From Oscheius dolichura (Eukaryota > Nematoda > Chromadorea > Rhabditida > Rhabditidae): 64,000 bases of DNA. Where the stretch lies: positions 1,860,001 to 1,924,000 of the forward strand of contig OW051497.1 in the NCBI GenBank assembly GCA_932521035.1, read 5' to 3'. Each line of letters starts with the position of its first letter. Within the stretch, counting starts at the first letter, position 1. Both the position numbers and the translations under genes were made by a program. The notes under the pieces are model-generated. The model was not told the origin of the DNA. It worked only from the letters and a program-made list of their open reading frames with translations, and made no database searches. This document shows, piece after piece, positions 34,089-45,240 of this stretch.

Positions 34089-37000
34089 ATGGCTGATCTT
34101 GACAACGTCGACGCATTACTTGATGATGCTCTAGAAGGAAGACCAATTACTGATGAGGTAGGGGTTTTGATTAATTTAAAATATTTTTTTCTTTTTAATA
34201 GGACACCTTGTGTGAGACATTTTGATCGCAATAATCGGACTTTTGCATAAAGACCCCCGTTTTTAGATTCGTTCACAAATTTGTTGTTCCTTTTTTCTCT
34301 TTCGAGAAAGATTCGAAATTAATGGCGTATGTTTTTGTCAATCCATGTTGAACGCTAAAATTATATCAATCAGTCATTCGTAGCCATAATTCCAATGGCA
34401 ATGCCTAATCCAAATTCCGATGTCCAGCAGGGCTGCTTAGCTATACACACGTTTTGCCACTCGTTGCCATTAAATCAGGAAAAGAACCTCTAGCTATGCC
34501 GAAAGTCCGTAACAGATCGCTCAGCTAAAAGTGGAAAATCAATCAGCAATTGGTTCCTTATTAATTTTTTTTATTTCAGCGTGTGGCCCAGAGCCTCAGT
34601 GGAAAGGAGAACACCGCCGCCACTCAGGAGAGGAAGCGTAGCCGGTAGGTCTATTTGAATTTGCCTTCTTCGACCGCTAGGGTCGAAAGCGCCGCATTGT
34701 TTCTTTGCTAGTCTGTCATGCCCGACGTTGTAGACCCTCCCGCAAAATGACCGCTAGCCGTCTACCAATGGCTGCTAGATGAAGAACTCCGCTGACCTTA
34801 GAAGGAGAGGTACGCTTGTGTCACAAAGGTCGTACGGCGGGGTTCCCTTCCCCTAAATTCTAAAAATATTCTTCGTTTGCTATGAAGGTAGCCCCGTCGG
34901 GCCACGGTTACAGGCAGTGGCACAAAGCGCTTTACATTGCATCAAATGCGAGAAGAGATCCGACTACAAAATACCGGTCTGAATTCCAAAATTTATTCAG
35001 GTCTCGTCGAGATGATAGCCCGACTCCCAAAATAACATAGAAACCAGCTGTTTACCCCTAATATCCTTGTTTTCTAGATCTCGAAGTCGTGACAGGGGCG
35101 GTCGAAGGAGGAGCTCGTCCAGAGACAGACGGCGCAGCAGATCTCGCGACCGTAGATCTGACCGACGACGCAGCCGTAGCAGGGATAGGAGACGATCGAG
35201 GTTAGCTCTTGATATTAGTTTTTTTACTTTTTAAACAGGCATTTGTAATAGTTAATGGACCACGCGGTGTAGATAAGCACTGTACCTAAAAGCCCAACCC
35301 AAACCATACCACTAGGCCTGGGGAGATACTTTTTACGCGTTCTTGGATAATTGTATAAGACAATGAAAGTCGGCGAACACCTTGTAAATGTCAAAGCATG
35401 TTTCGAGCTTCAAAACAATATCCTAAACAGCCAAGGCTCAATCTCTTGATGCATGCGTGCATGCGTCACCACTCGTGTACATGAAGCCATATTTTCTGTT
35501 AGGTATTAGCATGCTAGTTCATCTACAAACCAATAACTATCGGACCCAGTTCGGAGACGATCTGGGTTTCGTGTTATGAATGGCTAAATAAGCTCCTCAA
35601 GACGATATCTGACCATATGCATCAAGGAATGAACGAGTGGTGTCCTGATGGGCGCGCGGTGTCCTCATCGACACATCGCATTCAAGGTTTCAAGACCCTA
35701 GAACGGGTGGCAGGGTCAAAAGCCCGCAACCATCTCCGAGTCGAAGGTTCAAGTTTCCTGGTAGGCCCATTTTCTATTTTGCTCTTTGGGAACACGTTGT
35801 TTAGGGAAAGTCAGACCCACTAAACGCACTAGATAGTTTATATAACTAATTTATACCCAGAAAAATTGCATAACCCGATAACATATGTTTTGTTGGGCTT
35901 CCTAAATGGAAGCACTGCCATCTGACTCAGCATGGTCGAAAACCCCTAAATATCAGATTAGAATCTTGGAATATACTTCTGGATACTTCTCCGAGCTTAT
36001 AAGGGGCGCGCTACCCTCTGAAGTCACCGCCCTGCTTAGCGCAGTGGCGTAGAGTTCGGACTATTGTTCTGAAACCGAGCAACTCCTCTGATGGTTACCA
36101 GGCGTCTGTCTCAAAAGGCACCTGGAATATATCAGAGGTACATTTTTTGTATTTTTTGGTGTCGATCGAAAGCTTACGAGCTGCTCTACAAGACTAATCA
36201 ACTTTCGAAATGTTAGGGACCATCGAGAAGGAGAGAGACCACGAAAGAGTCAAAAATGCGCACGTAACGTTGTTGCCGCAGGCACTCGAGGTCAAATGTT
36301 CGAATCCTCTGGTGGGCAAACCTTTTTGCTTTTTTTGCTTGATGTTTTCTAGAGTAATTAAAGATCGCTGCAAACTGTGCAATTGTCAGAAAAAAACATA
36401 GAAATTCGGGAAAAATGTCATACTCATGGTTTATTCAGTTTGGCCTGTTATACCCTCTCACAAACTCGTTTTACCGAGGGAAAACTTAAAGGGAATGGCT
36501 ATGTTGAATGTCTTCGATAAATTAAGTGAGAAAAGACGATTGCAATGCTGAAGCCCATCAACTTATAATGGTCACAAGCTGTCATACCTCCGATAACCTG
36601 CTATTGTGTTGATTTCCGGTTAATTTGAACAACGTTATCTGACTAGGCGTGTTCGAAAACCCCTAAATATCTGATTAGAATGTCAGAATAGCTTTCCGGA
36701 TACTCTCCCGAGCTTATAAGGGGCGTGCATCACCTTGACCTCACCGCCCTGCTTAGCGCAGTGGCGTAGAGTTCGGACTATTGTGCCGAGACCAATCAAA
36801 TACCCTGTTAGTTAGCCAGGCATCTGTCTCAAAATGTGTCAGGTAACAAGCGGGGGAAACATTTTTTGGGCCGATCTGCTCTACAAGAGTAACCAAATTT
36901 TTAGTAGATACCACACAGAAAGTGCGAGATTGCGAAATGAGCGCGCAGTCTTGTTCGAGGGGGTCAAGGGTTCGAATCCTCTGCAGTGCAAACATTTTTG

Positions 37001-38914
37001 CTTTTTTTTTCTTTGAATTGATTTAGGGTAATTCAAGATCGGGAAACATGCAGGAGTGATCAAAAAATTGAGATATGTCAGGAAAAAATCGTTGTCCTAT
37101 GTATTACCCTACTATTAGTGTACCATAGCCATGATCTCACAACAATCCGTCACTATCAAAAGCAAAATCTGGTTATTAACTCAACGTTTTCAGATCTCGT
37201 GATCGTGGGGTCCAGGGAAGAGGTGGAGGACGCTTCCACAGCAGAAGCCGTGACCGTCGACGCTCCCGATCTCGTGATCGTCCACGTGTCATTGACCATC
37301 GTCGAGGACGTCGTACACCACCACCCCGAGGAGGTGGTCGTCTTCCCGGACCGGAGCGCCGTGATGTTATGCCATTCACGGCCAAAGCTTCACCGCCCAA
37401 AGATGCCCGAATGGACATGACCGCCGAAGAGCGGGACTATCGGACATTGTTTGTTTTACAGGTACATTTGATATTCCTACCGTTTCAAAGATCTCGTTTT
37501 CAGCTAGCCCGACAGACTCGCCCTCGTGATCTCGAAGACTTCTTCAGTTCTGTCGGACATGTGCGAGACGTTCGAATAATCACGGACTCCCGAACTGGTC
37601 GCTCCAAAGGTATCGGATATGTCGAGTTTTGGGAAGAGGAAAGTGTGGCCCTTGGTTTAGCCCTAAATGGACAAAAACTACTTGGTGAGTATTATCAAAA
37701 TTCGTTTTTCCTTATTGCGAAGTTTTAGGAGCTCCTTTGGTAATCCAAAGAACTTGCGCAGAGCGAAACAGAGCAGCACAAGCAACGGCTACGGTTGGAA
37801 CTGCCCTCGGATTTGGTCCGACAAATAGCAAGGTTTGTCATTTTGTATGGAATCCAAATGTATACTGTAACTTCCAGGGTCCAGTCAAACTGAACATCTC
37901 CAATCTTCACCCCAACATTGATGAGAATATGTTAAGGAGCATCTTTGATCCATTCGGAAGAGTGGAAACATGTAAATTGAACAAGGACAACACTGGAACC
38001 AGCATTGGTGTCGGCTACGTCATTGTAAGCGTTCTTCGTAATTTATTTTATTCATTTTTTTATCAGTTCTCAAAGTCGGAAGATGGACATAAAGCTGCGG
38101 AACAGTTAAATGGATTTGACCTAGCTGGTAACTGCATCAGCATCAGGGTGATCGACGACGAGGAGCCGAAGCGACCACTACACGAGGAAGAGCGAGTCGG
38201 GATGGTCGCCGGTCAAGCAGGACGATTGGCCATGATGCAGAAGATGGCACTGGGTATGTTAATCTGAATGCGAATCATTTTGATTCCTTATATTTTAGCG
38301 TCAGAGATGGAGGTCCCCGAAGTTGAGTCTCGGGACCCGAGCATTCCGGCCATTGCCACCCAGTGCTTCGTGCTGTCGAACATGTTCGATCCTCTCAAGG
38401 AGTCCGAGCCTGGGTGGGATGAAGATGTCCGACAGGATGTGCTGGAAGAATGCTGTCGACATGGCGGAGCCCTCCACATCTACGTGGACAAGAATAGCGA
38501 GCAGGGAAACATCTACGTCAAATGCCCCAACGTCGGAGTGGCTCACAAATGTGTGACTGCCCTACATGGACGTTGGTTCTCCGGCAAGGTAGGAAAATGT
38601 CACCTTTCTTTTTGATATTAACTCATTTTAGATCATCACTGCTAACTACGTGCCCGTCCAGTCCTACCACAACCTCTTCCCTGACGCGGCACACCTCCGC
38701 CAGACCCTTCAGCAGCGAGCAGCAGGAGCTGGTCCAATTGTGAGTGTTCTCTATCTTCCTTTTCTTATTCAACTTCTTTCAGGGATATGGAGCTCCGATA
38801 CACGGCTATGGAGCCGCCGTTCCCCAACTACCGCCGATGCCACAAATGCCCCCCATCCCGCCAGTTCCCCCAGGTCTCCCGTCGTATCCACATACGCAAT
38901 TCTACCGTCAGTAA
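34089..38914 (+). CDS. rbm-39: RNA-binding protein 39 (RBM39/CAPER-alpha) splicing factor
   Basis: Nuclear U2AF-homology splicing factor. The first exon (MADLDNVDALLDDALEGRPI) and a short second exon precede an RS domain (SRDRRRSRSRDRRSDRRRSR) and a PPPRGGGR linker. RRM1 has TLFVLQLA and KGIGYVEF; RRM2 has LNISNLHPNID and GVGYVIF; the C-terminal UHM runs from CFVLSNMFDP through EECCRHGGALHIYVD to ITANYVPVQSYHNLFPDA. The end is a proline/tyrosine-rich tail. This is the full RBM39 order. Introns within the RRMs are about 45 bases, but two introns in the RS region are long (34648-35077 and about 35202-37193). The longer one contains two copies of an RNA-like repeat unit. Long introns in RS-domain regions of SR-type genes often carry regulated exons, which may apply here. 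AATAAA lies near 38970. Confidence 0.9.
35940..36400 (+). ncRNA. Pol III-like RNA unit or tRNA-derived SINE, copy 1
   Basis: Shares with 36645-37060 an upstream block (TCGAAAACCCCTAAATAT then GATTAGAAT), a TATA-like CTTATAAGGGGCG 25-30 bases before the conserved start, and the text CCGCCCTGCTTAGCGCAGTG, which contains a good tRNA A box (TTAGCGCAGTGG). A B box (GTTCGAATCC) lies about 250 bases later, followed by a T run typical of Pol III termination. Sequence between the boxes is less conserved. An internal T run near 36145 might end a shorter transcript. It lies inside an RBM39 intron on the same strand. I cannot fold it as a normal tRNA. Confidence 0.5.
36645..37060 (+). ncRNA. Pol III-like RNA unit or tRNA-derived SINE, copy 2
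   Basis: Second copy, about 710 bases downstream, with the same upstream block, TATA-like word, A box, B box (GGGTTCGAATCC) and a long T run at the end. The last seven bases before the final A (GCAGTGC) can pair with the start GCCCTGC at six of seven positions, so the two ends could form an acceptor-like stem around a 250-base interior. Confidence 0.5.
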
Positions 38915-39018
38915 CTTATTTATTATTATTGTTTCTCCTATTCCCCGTACCTGTTGTCTTATACCAAATAATAAAACTTGTTAAATAATCACAGTTGTCA
39001 GTTATTTTTCAAAGTATA

Positions 39019-39845
39019 TCAAGGGATGGAGATCAGCCAACAAACAGTTGCTGACAGTCTTCAGAGTTAATGATTCTCTAAGGGAAAAAGTTTCAGCGTG
39101 TTCTCTATTTGGATGCGAATATTGTTCGAAACAGTTCAGCAATTTTACCCAGTAACAGTGAAATATTACCAAAAATAGAGCACTGGGCAAATTTAAATGT
39201 GGTTTGGATACAAAATACGCTGAAGGGGGGCTTTAAAGCTAAAGATGGTAAAATTCTTCGATTTTAGCTCACTTATAAATCTTTAAAAGAAATTTTAACC
39301 GATGAAGAAGCGTACTTTCTTTATAATAAAAGGTTCCGAGCTCAAAATCCATGTGGTCCCATATTGCTCCAGCGCATTGCAAATAGAGCGCAACTTCTAT
39401 TTGGCCCTGAATACCAACTTTGCACTCAGACATTACTTTCATGTGATTTTCTCAGATATAGGGTGAAAAATTCTGAAAATATCAATGGTAATAAACGCGA
39501 GGCCTATTATTTTCATTTGGTAGCAAAAAAATCGCATAATTTATTTGATCATAGGAAGCAACGCGGTCGCAACTGCGGTCCAAGCGCAGCCGGGCAAATA
39601 ACCTCTTCGAGCATTTCAAAGAACTATTTTAATTTTTAATGAAGTTTCTAGGTTAGAATAGTCAGAAAACTCGGATTTGCCGTAGTTAATACAAACTAAC
39701 AAATTTTTTAGCTTACTAACGGGAAGATCGGGACTCTTTTGATTACCTGCATCAAAAAAGCCTCATCACTGAAACATAGTATATCTCTGATTAGTTAAAG
39801 ATGATTTCAATGCGGGAGTAGGGTATAAAGAAGTTCACCTGGGGA
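39019..39845 (+). repeat. Partial copy of the palindrome arm repeat
   Basis: Nearly identical to 62084-62925, the inner part of the left arm of the terminal palindrome, including its open frame and the GAAGATCGGGACTCTTTTGA motif. A few point changes break the frame (for example a stop where the arm has TACCTC). It begins about 100 bases after the RBM39 stop and ends where the left inverted repeat around SKP1 starts. Confidence 0.85.
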
Positions 39846-40016
39846 CCCAAAAGTGCCTTTACTTCATATTTTTTGAATTTTGTCCCTAGAAATACCTTGT
39901 CGTTGTGCTTATAATTGTTTTCATTATTTCAAATGAACTATAATTTGAGTTTCAAGTGGAAAGAGAGCAATAAAAGCATATTTAACCTTATATACAGTAA
40001 TAGAAACGCTTTTTTG
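39846..40016 (+). repeat. Left inverted repeat flanking SKP1 copy 1
   Basis: 171 bases that recur as the reverse complement at 41401-41572, with only a few mismatches. Landmarks are CCTTTACTTCATATTTTTTG, CCTAGAAATACCTTGTCGTT and a TAACCTTATATACAGTAATA end. No coding content. Confidence 0.85.
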
Positions 40017-40209
40017 AATTTTTTGTCAGTTTTTCCAGCCGGGAATTTTCTCGAGCGCAAATTGCTGCGAATTTCTCCTCGTTTCTGCTGATTTCATCAG
40101 GGATATAGGTCTCTTGTTTGCTCTCCTCTTTTTATCCCTTGTCTCGTCCTTAAAACTCTTCAAAACTCCACAGACTCCTCCTTGTTTCAGTGTAACTATC
40201 TACCTCAAC

Positions 40210-40985
40210 ATGTCTACCGAGATTCCCGCTGACGCTGCTCCCGCTCCGGCTCCCGAAGTCCCCGCCAGGAAGATGATGCAGTTCACCCTCGAGGCCAATG
40301 ACAAGGAGAAGATCGATGTCCTCGAGGACGTCGCCTTCCAGTCGAACCTCTTGAAAAAGATGGTGTCCGACTTGGGAATCACCGACCCCGAGGACAAGGC
40401 TCTCAGTGACGCTCTTCCTGTGAGCAACGTGGACGGCTGGACCCTACGTAAGATCCTCGAATGGTGCGAAGCACACAAAGGAGAAGAGTTCAAGCCGAAG
40501 GAGGAACACGAAGATCAGCGTATCGACCTGACAACTGCCGACGAGGAATACTTGAAGATAACCAACGAGCAGCTCATGGCCGTACTCCTTGTAGGTTTTA
40601 TTCTCTTAACCCCTTTACCATAGTCAGAAAATTACGGCTTTCTCACCTTGCTTCTAGCACTACGGTGCGCGCGCTCTATCTATAGCTCCGAGCTGCCGAG
40701 ATTTTGCGGGTGCGGGCGCGCCAATCCGCCCGGCTTCCCGGTTCCACTTTCTCATCGGTTTCCTTCCAGATTTTTTGCTTTCCACATTTTTTAATCAATA
40801 TATATTTTCAGGGAGCAAACTACCTCGACATTCCTGGCCTAATTGAGATTATTTCTCAAAAAATAGCCAACATGGCCACAGGAAAGACCGTCGAGGAGCT
40901 GCGCGAGGTCTACTGCCTGGAGAATGACTTCACTCCAGAAGAGGAGGCTGAATTGAAGAAACGCTTCGAATGGGTTGAGGCCTAA
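40210..40985 (+). CDS. skr: SKP1-related protein (SCF ubiquitin ligase adaptor), copy 1
   Basis: Adaptor linking CUL1 to F-box proteins. Exons 40210-40590 and 40812-40985 join in phase 0 to 184 residues (human SKP1: 163). After an alanine/proline-rich N-terminus come the BTB/POZ-like fold (SNLLKKMVSDLGI, LPVSNVDGWTLRKILEWCEA), then EEYLKITNEQLMAVLL, GANYLDIPGLIEIISQKIAN and the F-box-binding end GKTVEELREVYCLENDFTPE. All are close to animal SKP1. The unit 40019-41359, including promoter and 3' region, is duplicated inverted at 59940-61287. This copy alone sits between 171-base inverted repeats. A TTGTTTCAG acceptor precedes the start, suiting trans-splicing. The frame is intact, so it may be expressed. 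Confidence 0.92.
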
Positions 40986-41232
40986 GCCAGTCAGTATTTC
41001 CCCTGTGTAAATCTCCGGTGTGTTTTATTCGGTACTGTCACTTGCCTCGCATATGTCCACGAAATGAATCACCTTTCATTAGTTTTATTGGGTCTTATGG
41101 TACAAATGGGAGAGAGAGAGGGGGTCGGAATGAGCTCCTCTGAATTGTTCCTCGAAGAGACAAGACTCCTTTGAGCCTTCTGAACTCTTTTACAGCATCG
41201 TCCTTCTTCCTCCTCCTCATCTGCCGCCTTCC

Positions 41233-41359
41233 TCAGTCCTCGTTGTCCTGCTCCTCTTCTACCTCCTCCTCATTCTCCACGTCTGGCCATCTCGCCCCAA
41301 AGCCGTCTCCATCTGGTCTAGTTTCCCCCGACCCTACACCCTTCTCCCCCTCTAGAAAT
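41233..41359 (-). pseudogene. Last exon of the acidic-tail gene, carried along with SKP1 copy 1
   Basis: Reads PFLEGEKGVGSGETRPDGDG and ends ENEEEVEEEQDNED, the same as the final exon of the plus-strand gene at 59.7-60.07 kb apart from one residue. Similarity to the other copy begins right at the exon boundary; no upstream exon is present here. It is a fragment captured with the SKP1 unit. Confidence 0.7.
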
Positions 41360-41400
41360 GGTACTAGCGAGAAGATCGGGACTCTTTTGATTATCTGCAT

Positions 41401-41572
41401 CAAAAAAGCGTTTCTATTACTGTATATAAGGTTAAATATGCTTTTATTGCTCTCTTTCCACTTGAAACTCAAATTATAGTTCATTTGAAATAATGAAAAC
41501 AATTATAAGCACAACGACAAGGTATTTCTAGGGACAAAATTCAAAAAATATGAAGTAAAGGCAATTTTGGGT
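41401..41572 (-). repeat. Right inverted repeat flanking SKP1 copy 1
   Basis: Reverse complement of 39846-40016. It overlaps the end of a 45-base motif (GAGAAGATCGGGACTCTTTT...CATCAAAAAAGC) that also occurs at 39720, 62798 and, inverted, at 62950. Confidence 0.85.
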
Positions 41573-41579
41573 AGCAGGG

Positions 41580-42360
41580 AAATGAATCCAGGGGAAAGAA
41601 CAAATTAAAGGAATGAAGTGAATGTTTTTGTTGAAGCAAAGAATCTAACATCAGCAAAGACTTCCTTGGCGGCCTATAACAAAGGGCTCCATCCACAGGA
41701 TGTGTTTCTCACCGAGAGGCTACAGGAGGACCATGAAGAAATTCAAAAGAACAAGGAGGAAAGGTGACTAGAACATATCGAAACGCACTGCGTCTCTATT
41801 AGAGCAATCGAGGCCCTCGAAGCCACAAAAGAAGAGCAGAGGAAGAGGAAAGAGGAGAAAGATCCAGAGACTCAAAGGTTCCTGACCTACGAGGCGGACT
41901 AGGGCAACAGCTACGTCAATTCACAATGCCATCCGGATTAATCCCCAGGAATGTTCTTGGAATGGTCAAGAACTTGAACGAAAGAATTAGGTAATACTGG
42001 CAAAGGAATCGGGCTATTTTAGACGCTTCCCGCGCTGGCAGTCCCAGAAAGGTAGTAGATACAGATAAAAAGCAGCGACAGAGCAGAAAAAGAGGAAAGA
42101 GGAAGAGGATACAGAAATACAAAGTACACAGGCAAACACGGGGGCACGGAGCAAAACTGAGGCAAAGTGGGGGAAACGGGCGAATGGAAGACAAACTAGC
42201 AGGTAAAGGAACAATCGGAGCGATTGAGGAAGAGATCAGCATCAGGATTTGAGCGAATCAAATAAACTGACGGTGCTCGTAGGGATGGAGGGCAAAAGCG
42301 GGAAGGTCGGGCCACAAATTAACCGTCTTAGAAGAAATTGAGCCCAGGCCTCAATCGTTC
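41580..42360 (+). pseudogene. Fragments of an unrecognised spliced gene
   Basis: Splice-bounded coding scraps can be read: AYNKGLHPQDVFLTERLQED joined across a 40-base intron to AIEALEATKEEQRKRKEEKD ending at a stop, then TMPSGLIPRNVLGMVKNLNE with further short exons. No start or complete gene is visible. A piece of the palindrome spacer repeat (CCTCATCACTGAAACATA...) follows at 42361-42425. These look like pieces of host genes trapped inside the repeat island. Confidence 0.4.
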
Positions 42361-42533
42361 ACCTCATCACTGAAACATAATATATCTCTGATTAGTTAAA
42401 GATGATTTCGATGCGGAAGCTTTATGAGATGAAAATCACCTTCGCTGTTAGGCATTAGTTACTGTAACACTTGTTTTTATGTACATTTATAAAAATGTAA
42501 TAACAAAATAAGACAAACGGAACGACGGATACT

Positions 42534-44007
42534 TCACATCTGTTTATCATTAACACTTGAAAAGCTAGCATGAGACTCGCAAGTGTTACTCCGAAGCAAT
42601 CCGAGCAGCTTGAAGTCCCTAAGATCGACTGTCTTCCGCTTGGCATGAATGGCCAGCAACTGGGCGTCTTCAAACAGGCACGCGAGGTAGATTTCAGCAG
42701 CTTCGTGAACAAGGTCGACTGCGGTTGATTGCCAACCATGTCGGGCCATATTATTTTCACTCTAAACAAATTATCATAATTACTGTGGGCACAATTTCGC
42801 TTACCGTGACTTTATCCGATAGTTCCTTAACGATTTTCAGCATCTCCGAGCGGGGAATGGAAGTCTTTCCCAGTGCTTCCTTCCTTTTCATCTGCCTGAC
42901 TACTCTAGCAGCTGAAAGTACGGGAATATTTGGCTGATAGAGAGAATAAAACGTACGAATAGGTGTAGCCACTGGAGCCTTTCTTCTGGCAGAGGAGGAT
43001 CCAACATAGGGCAGAGGTGGCAACGCCTTGGCGGAATAAGCATTTCCATTGACAGCTGGAAAGGGGGGAATGAAATGATTAACAAATAGAATAAACTTAC
43101 AGAGAGGCTCATCCGGAGGAAGCACAGTAGGAGAAGATGCAATAGGATCAACTTCAGGAAGAAGACGAATATTCCCAGAGGCATCACTTGTTCTCGATCC
43201 GATGAAAGGAAGAGGAAGAGGAGCTTCGTAGGAGTGAATATCCCTATTGACTGCTAAACAGAAAGAAATATAAAGGATGGAAGGATAAACTTACGAAGAG
43301 GAGCCGGGGTCGACGGAGCAGTTGGAACAGGGACAAGAGGAGTATTCCCGCTGGCATCTCGCTTTCTTGAACCGAGGCGAGGAAGGGGTACAAGAGGACG
43401 CAGCATCTTTCCATTAGCGTCCCTTGGAGGCCCACCAGCTCTTCTTGCCAACTGGTCCTTCCTGTATAAAACTCTCTAAAGGAAAAAGGTTAAATGGTTT
43501 GTGAAGACGCTGACCCTAGGAACGATCCCAGGAGTTTCAAGAACATCAGCTGACATATGAGTTTCAACTGAAGTAGGGGCTGTCGTAGATGTGTTCACAG
43601 GTGTAGAAGAAGCCACAGGAGGTTCAATAGGGGGAGACGCAACGACAGAATCCTCAATAGGAGTACTGGCTCTCATTGGAGTTCGAACAACAGGTTTATC
43701 CTAAAAAATAACTCAATATTTGATTTCTACGGTGTAAGAGTGATTGCTTCAATTAGAAAGGACAAACCTCTGTATTTTGGACGTATGCTACTTGTGTTCC
43801 TTTAAATAAAACTATCACACAATCATCGTCGTCAATTTCCTATAATAGATCATCTCATAAGAATCTTGAAAACTAAAGACAAACCTCTCCTGTCATTGGT
43901 GCTGTCCTAGGAGCTTCGGCTTCAATTTCCCTTTTGGCTTCGATTTGCTCTCTATGAGAATCACCACAATCCGAAACATCCATCATACGACGCTGTTGTG
44001 TTGCCAT
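42534..44007 (-). CDS. Divergent histone H3 variant with long tail, probable CENP-A-like
   Basis: Predicted centromeric nucleosome histone. Eight exons join in frame to 382 residues. The last two encode a histone H3 fold: RSEMLKIVKELSDKVT (helix alpha-1, like RLVREIAQDF), then WQSTAVDLVHEAAEIYLACL (H3: FQSTAVLALQEAAEAFLVHL) and FEDAQLLAIHAKRKTVDLRD (H3: [20 protein letters not shown]). Loop 1 is longer than in canonical H3 by several residues, a known CENP-A trait. The N-terminal tail is about 270 residues, serine/threonine/proline-rich. It has three related modules on separate exons, each with a PLPxxGS core (LVPLPRLGSRKRDASGN, APLPLPFIGSRTSDASGN, LPPLPYVGSSSARR). The canonical H3 tail marks are absent. 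Start is chosen at MATQQRRMMDV; an in-frame ATG further upstream (44115) is possible. The gene is divergent from the forkhead gene at 45.2 kb. Confidence 0.75.
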
Positions 44008-45240
44008 AAGCTCGACCTTTTCGGGTCGAAATTGAAAAAAATGAAACTGGGGAAAAGTGGAATACGATGCAGATGTAAGGATTTCAAACCGGCTTCTTTC
44101 CATGAATAAGAGCATAGTGATATGACGGGGCCTGGGCGGGGGGTTGAGGGGGGCGGCAGCCCCCCTCGTAGATTAAAAATAAAAAGGAAAAATCAAAGTA
44201 GAAGACTGAAAGTTGTCTATCCTAACCGGTAGCCGTGATTTGGTTATATTTTAACTGAACGAGTATTGTTCTCTTTTGTGTCCTTGGGGTTCTTCCCTAT
44301 TGTTCCCTTTTTGTACAGTCTCCCAAATCACCCTTTTTATTGAGATTCATCTCTTTTTAACAAACGGATTCAGCATAGGCTTAAAAAATTCGCCGTTTTC
44401 TCCTGATCATGGTGATCTATTTATTTTTGCATGTGAGCGTCGGAATCACGTGAAAATTGGCACCTAACACAATGCTAAATAGAAACAGGAGCCTTTACAC
44501 AACCGGAATAAAATTTACTCAGTTCGACAGAACAAAAAATATTTAAGGGGACATCGGCACAGCTTTTCGCGGTTTGCGCTCAACGCAAATCCGTGGGGCC
44601 CATTTGCTTTCATCTACCAAAAAAATTGCTTTCGGGTTATTTTTATTTTTTGTCTTTAAAACTGTCGAAAGGAACAGTGACAGGAAAGGAGCGGTGCGGG
44701 GCCGATTGTTCGGAAGACGATCAGCCGTCTCGTTATATGGTGGGACACGAATAAACGTGGTGGGAATATAGGCAGATATGAAATAAACCTCCCAGAGATA
44801 AGCAGGCAGCTGCAAAAGAGGCAGACGGCAAGATTGGCCAAAGAGGATGTAACTAATGAAGAAGGAAGCATGAATGGTAGGATCAAAGAGAAGGATGCAT
44901 AAAAAGGCTTCATATCGGGGAGGCATGTCGTGCTCTGTCGGGGAATCAGACGAGAGGGCAGAGAGGGAGGAAATCCCGCCCATCCCTGTCAATCAATTGA
45001 GCCGCGCTGCGCGCCCTTTCCCCGGCGGCGCTGCTGTCAAATGGGAATAGTCAACTAACTAGTCGGCACCGCGAACAGGGAGGGTCCAGAGAAGGATGAG
45101 GCCGTGAATCAAATCGATGGCCGTCTGGACCGTTTACGTGTGACCAGTTCCAAACACTTGTTATTTGTGTATTCACTGTCTGTGCTCTTCAGCCGGAGAG
45201 CCGACAAGCAGCAGCTTAAAACAATGGATAGGCACGCTCT
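44008..45240. other. Divergent intergenic region with one unsupported ORF
   Basis: Holds the presumed promoters of the H3 variant (-) and forkhead gene (+). A G/C-run patch lies at 44124-44166 (GGGCGGGG, GGGGGGCGG then CCCCCC). A 149-codon minus-strand frame (44543-44992) has hydrophobic parts but no recognised family or splice pattern, so I do not call it. Confidence 0.4.

Noticed and set aside
36025-36330. tRNA-Met gene (the start CCCTGCTTAGCGCAGTGG resembles tRNA-Met)
   Set aside because: The D arm does not close, no plausible CAT anticodon is present, and the T arm lies about 250 bases away. Reported as a tRNA-related RNA unit instead.
44543-44992. 149-codon minus-strand frame between the H3 variant and forkhead genes
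   Set aside because: Some hydrophobic text but no family, no splice structure and no paralogue; chance cannot be excluded.
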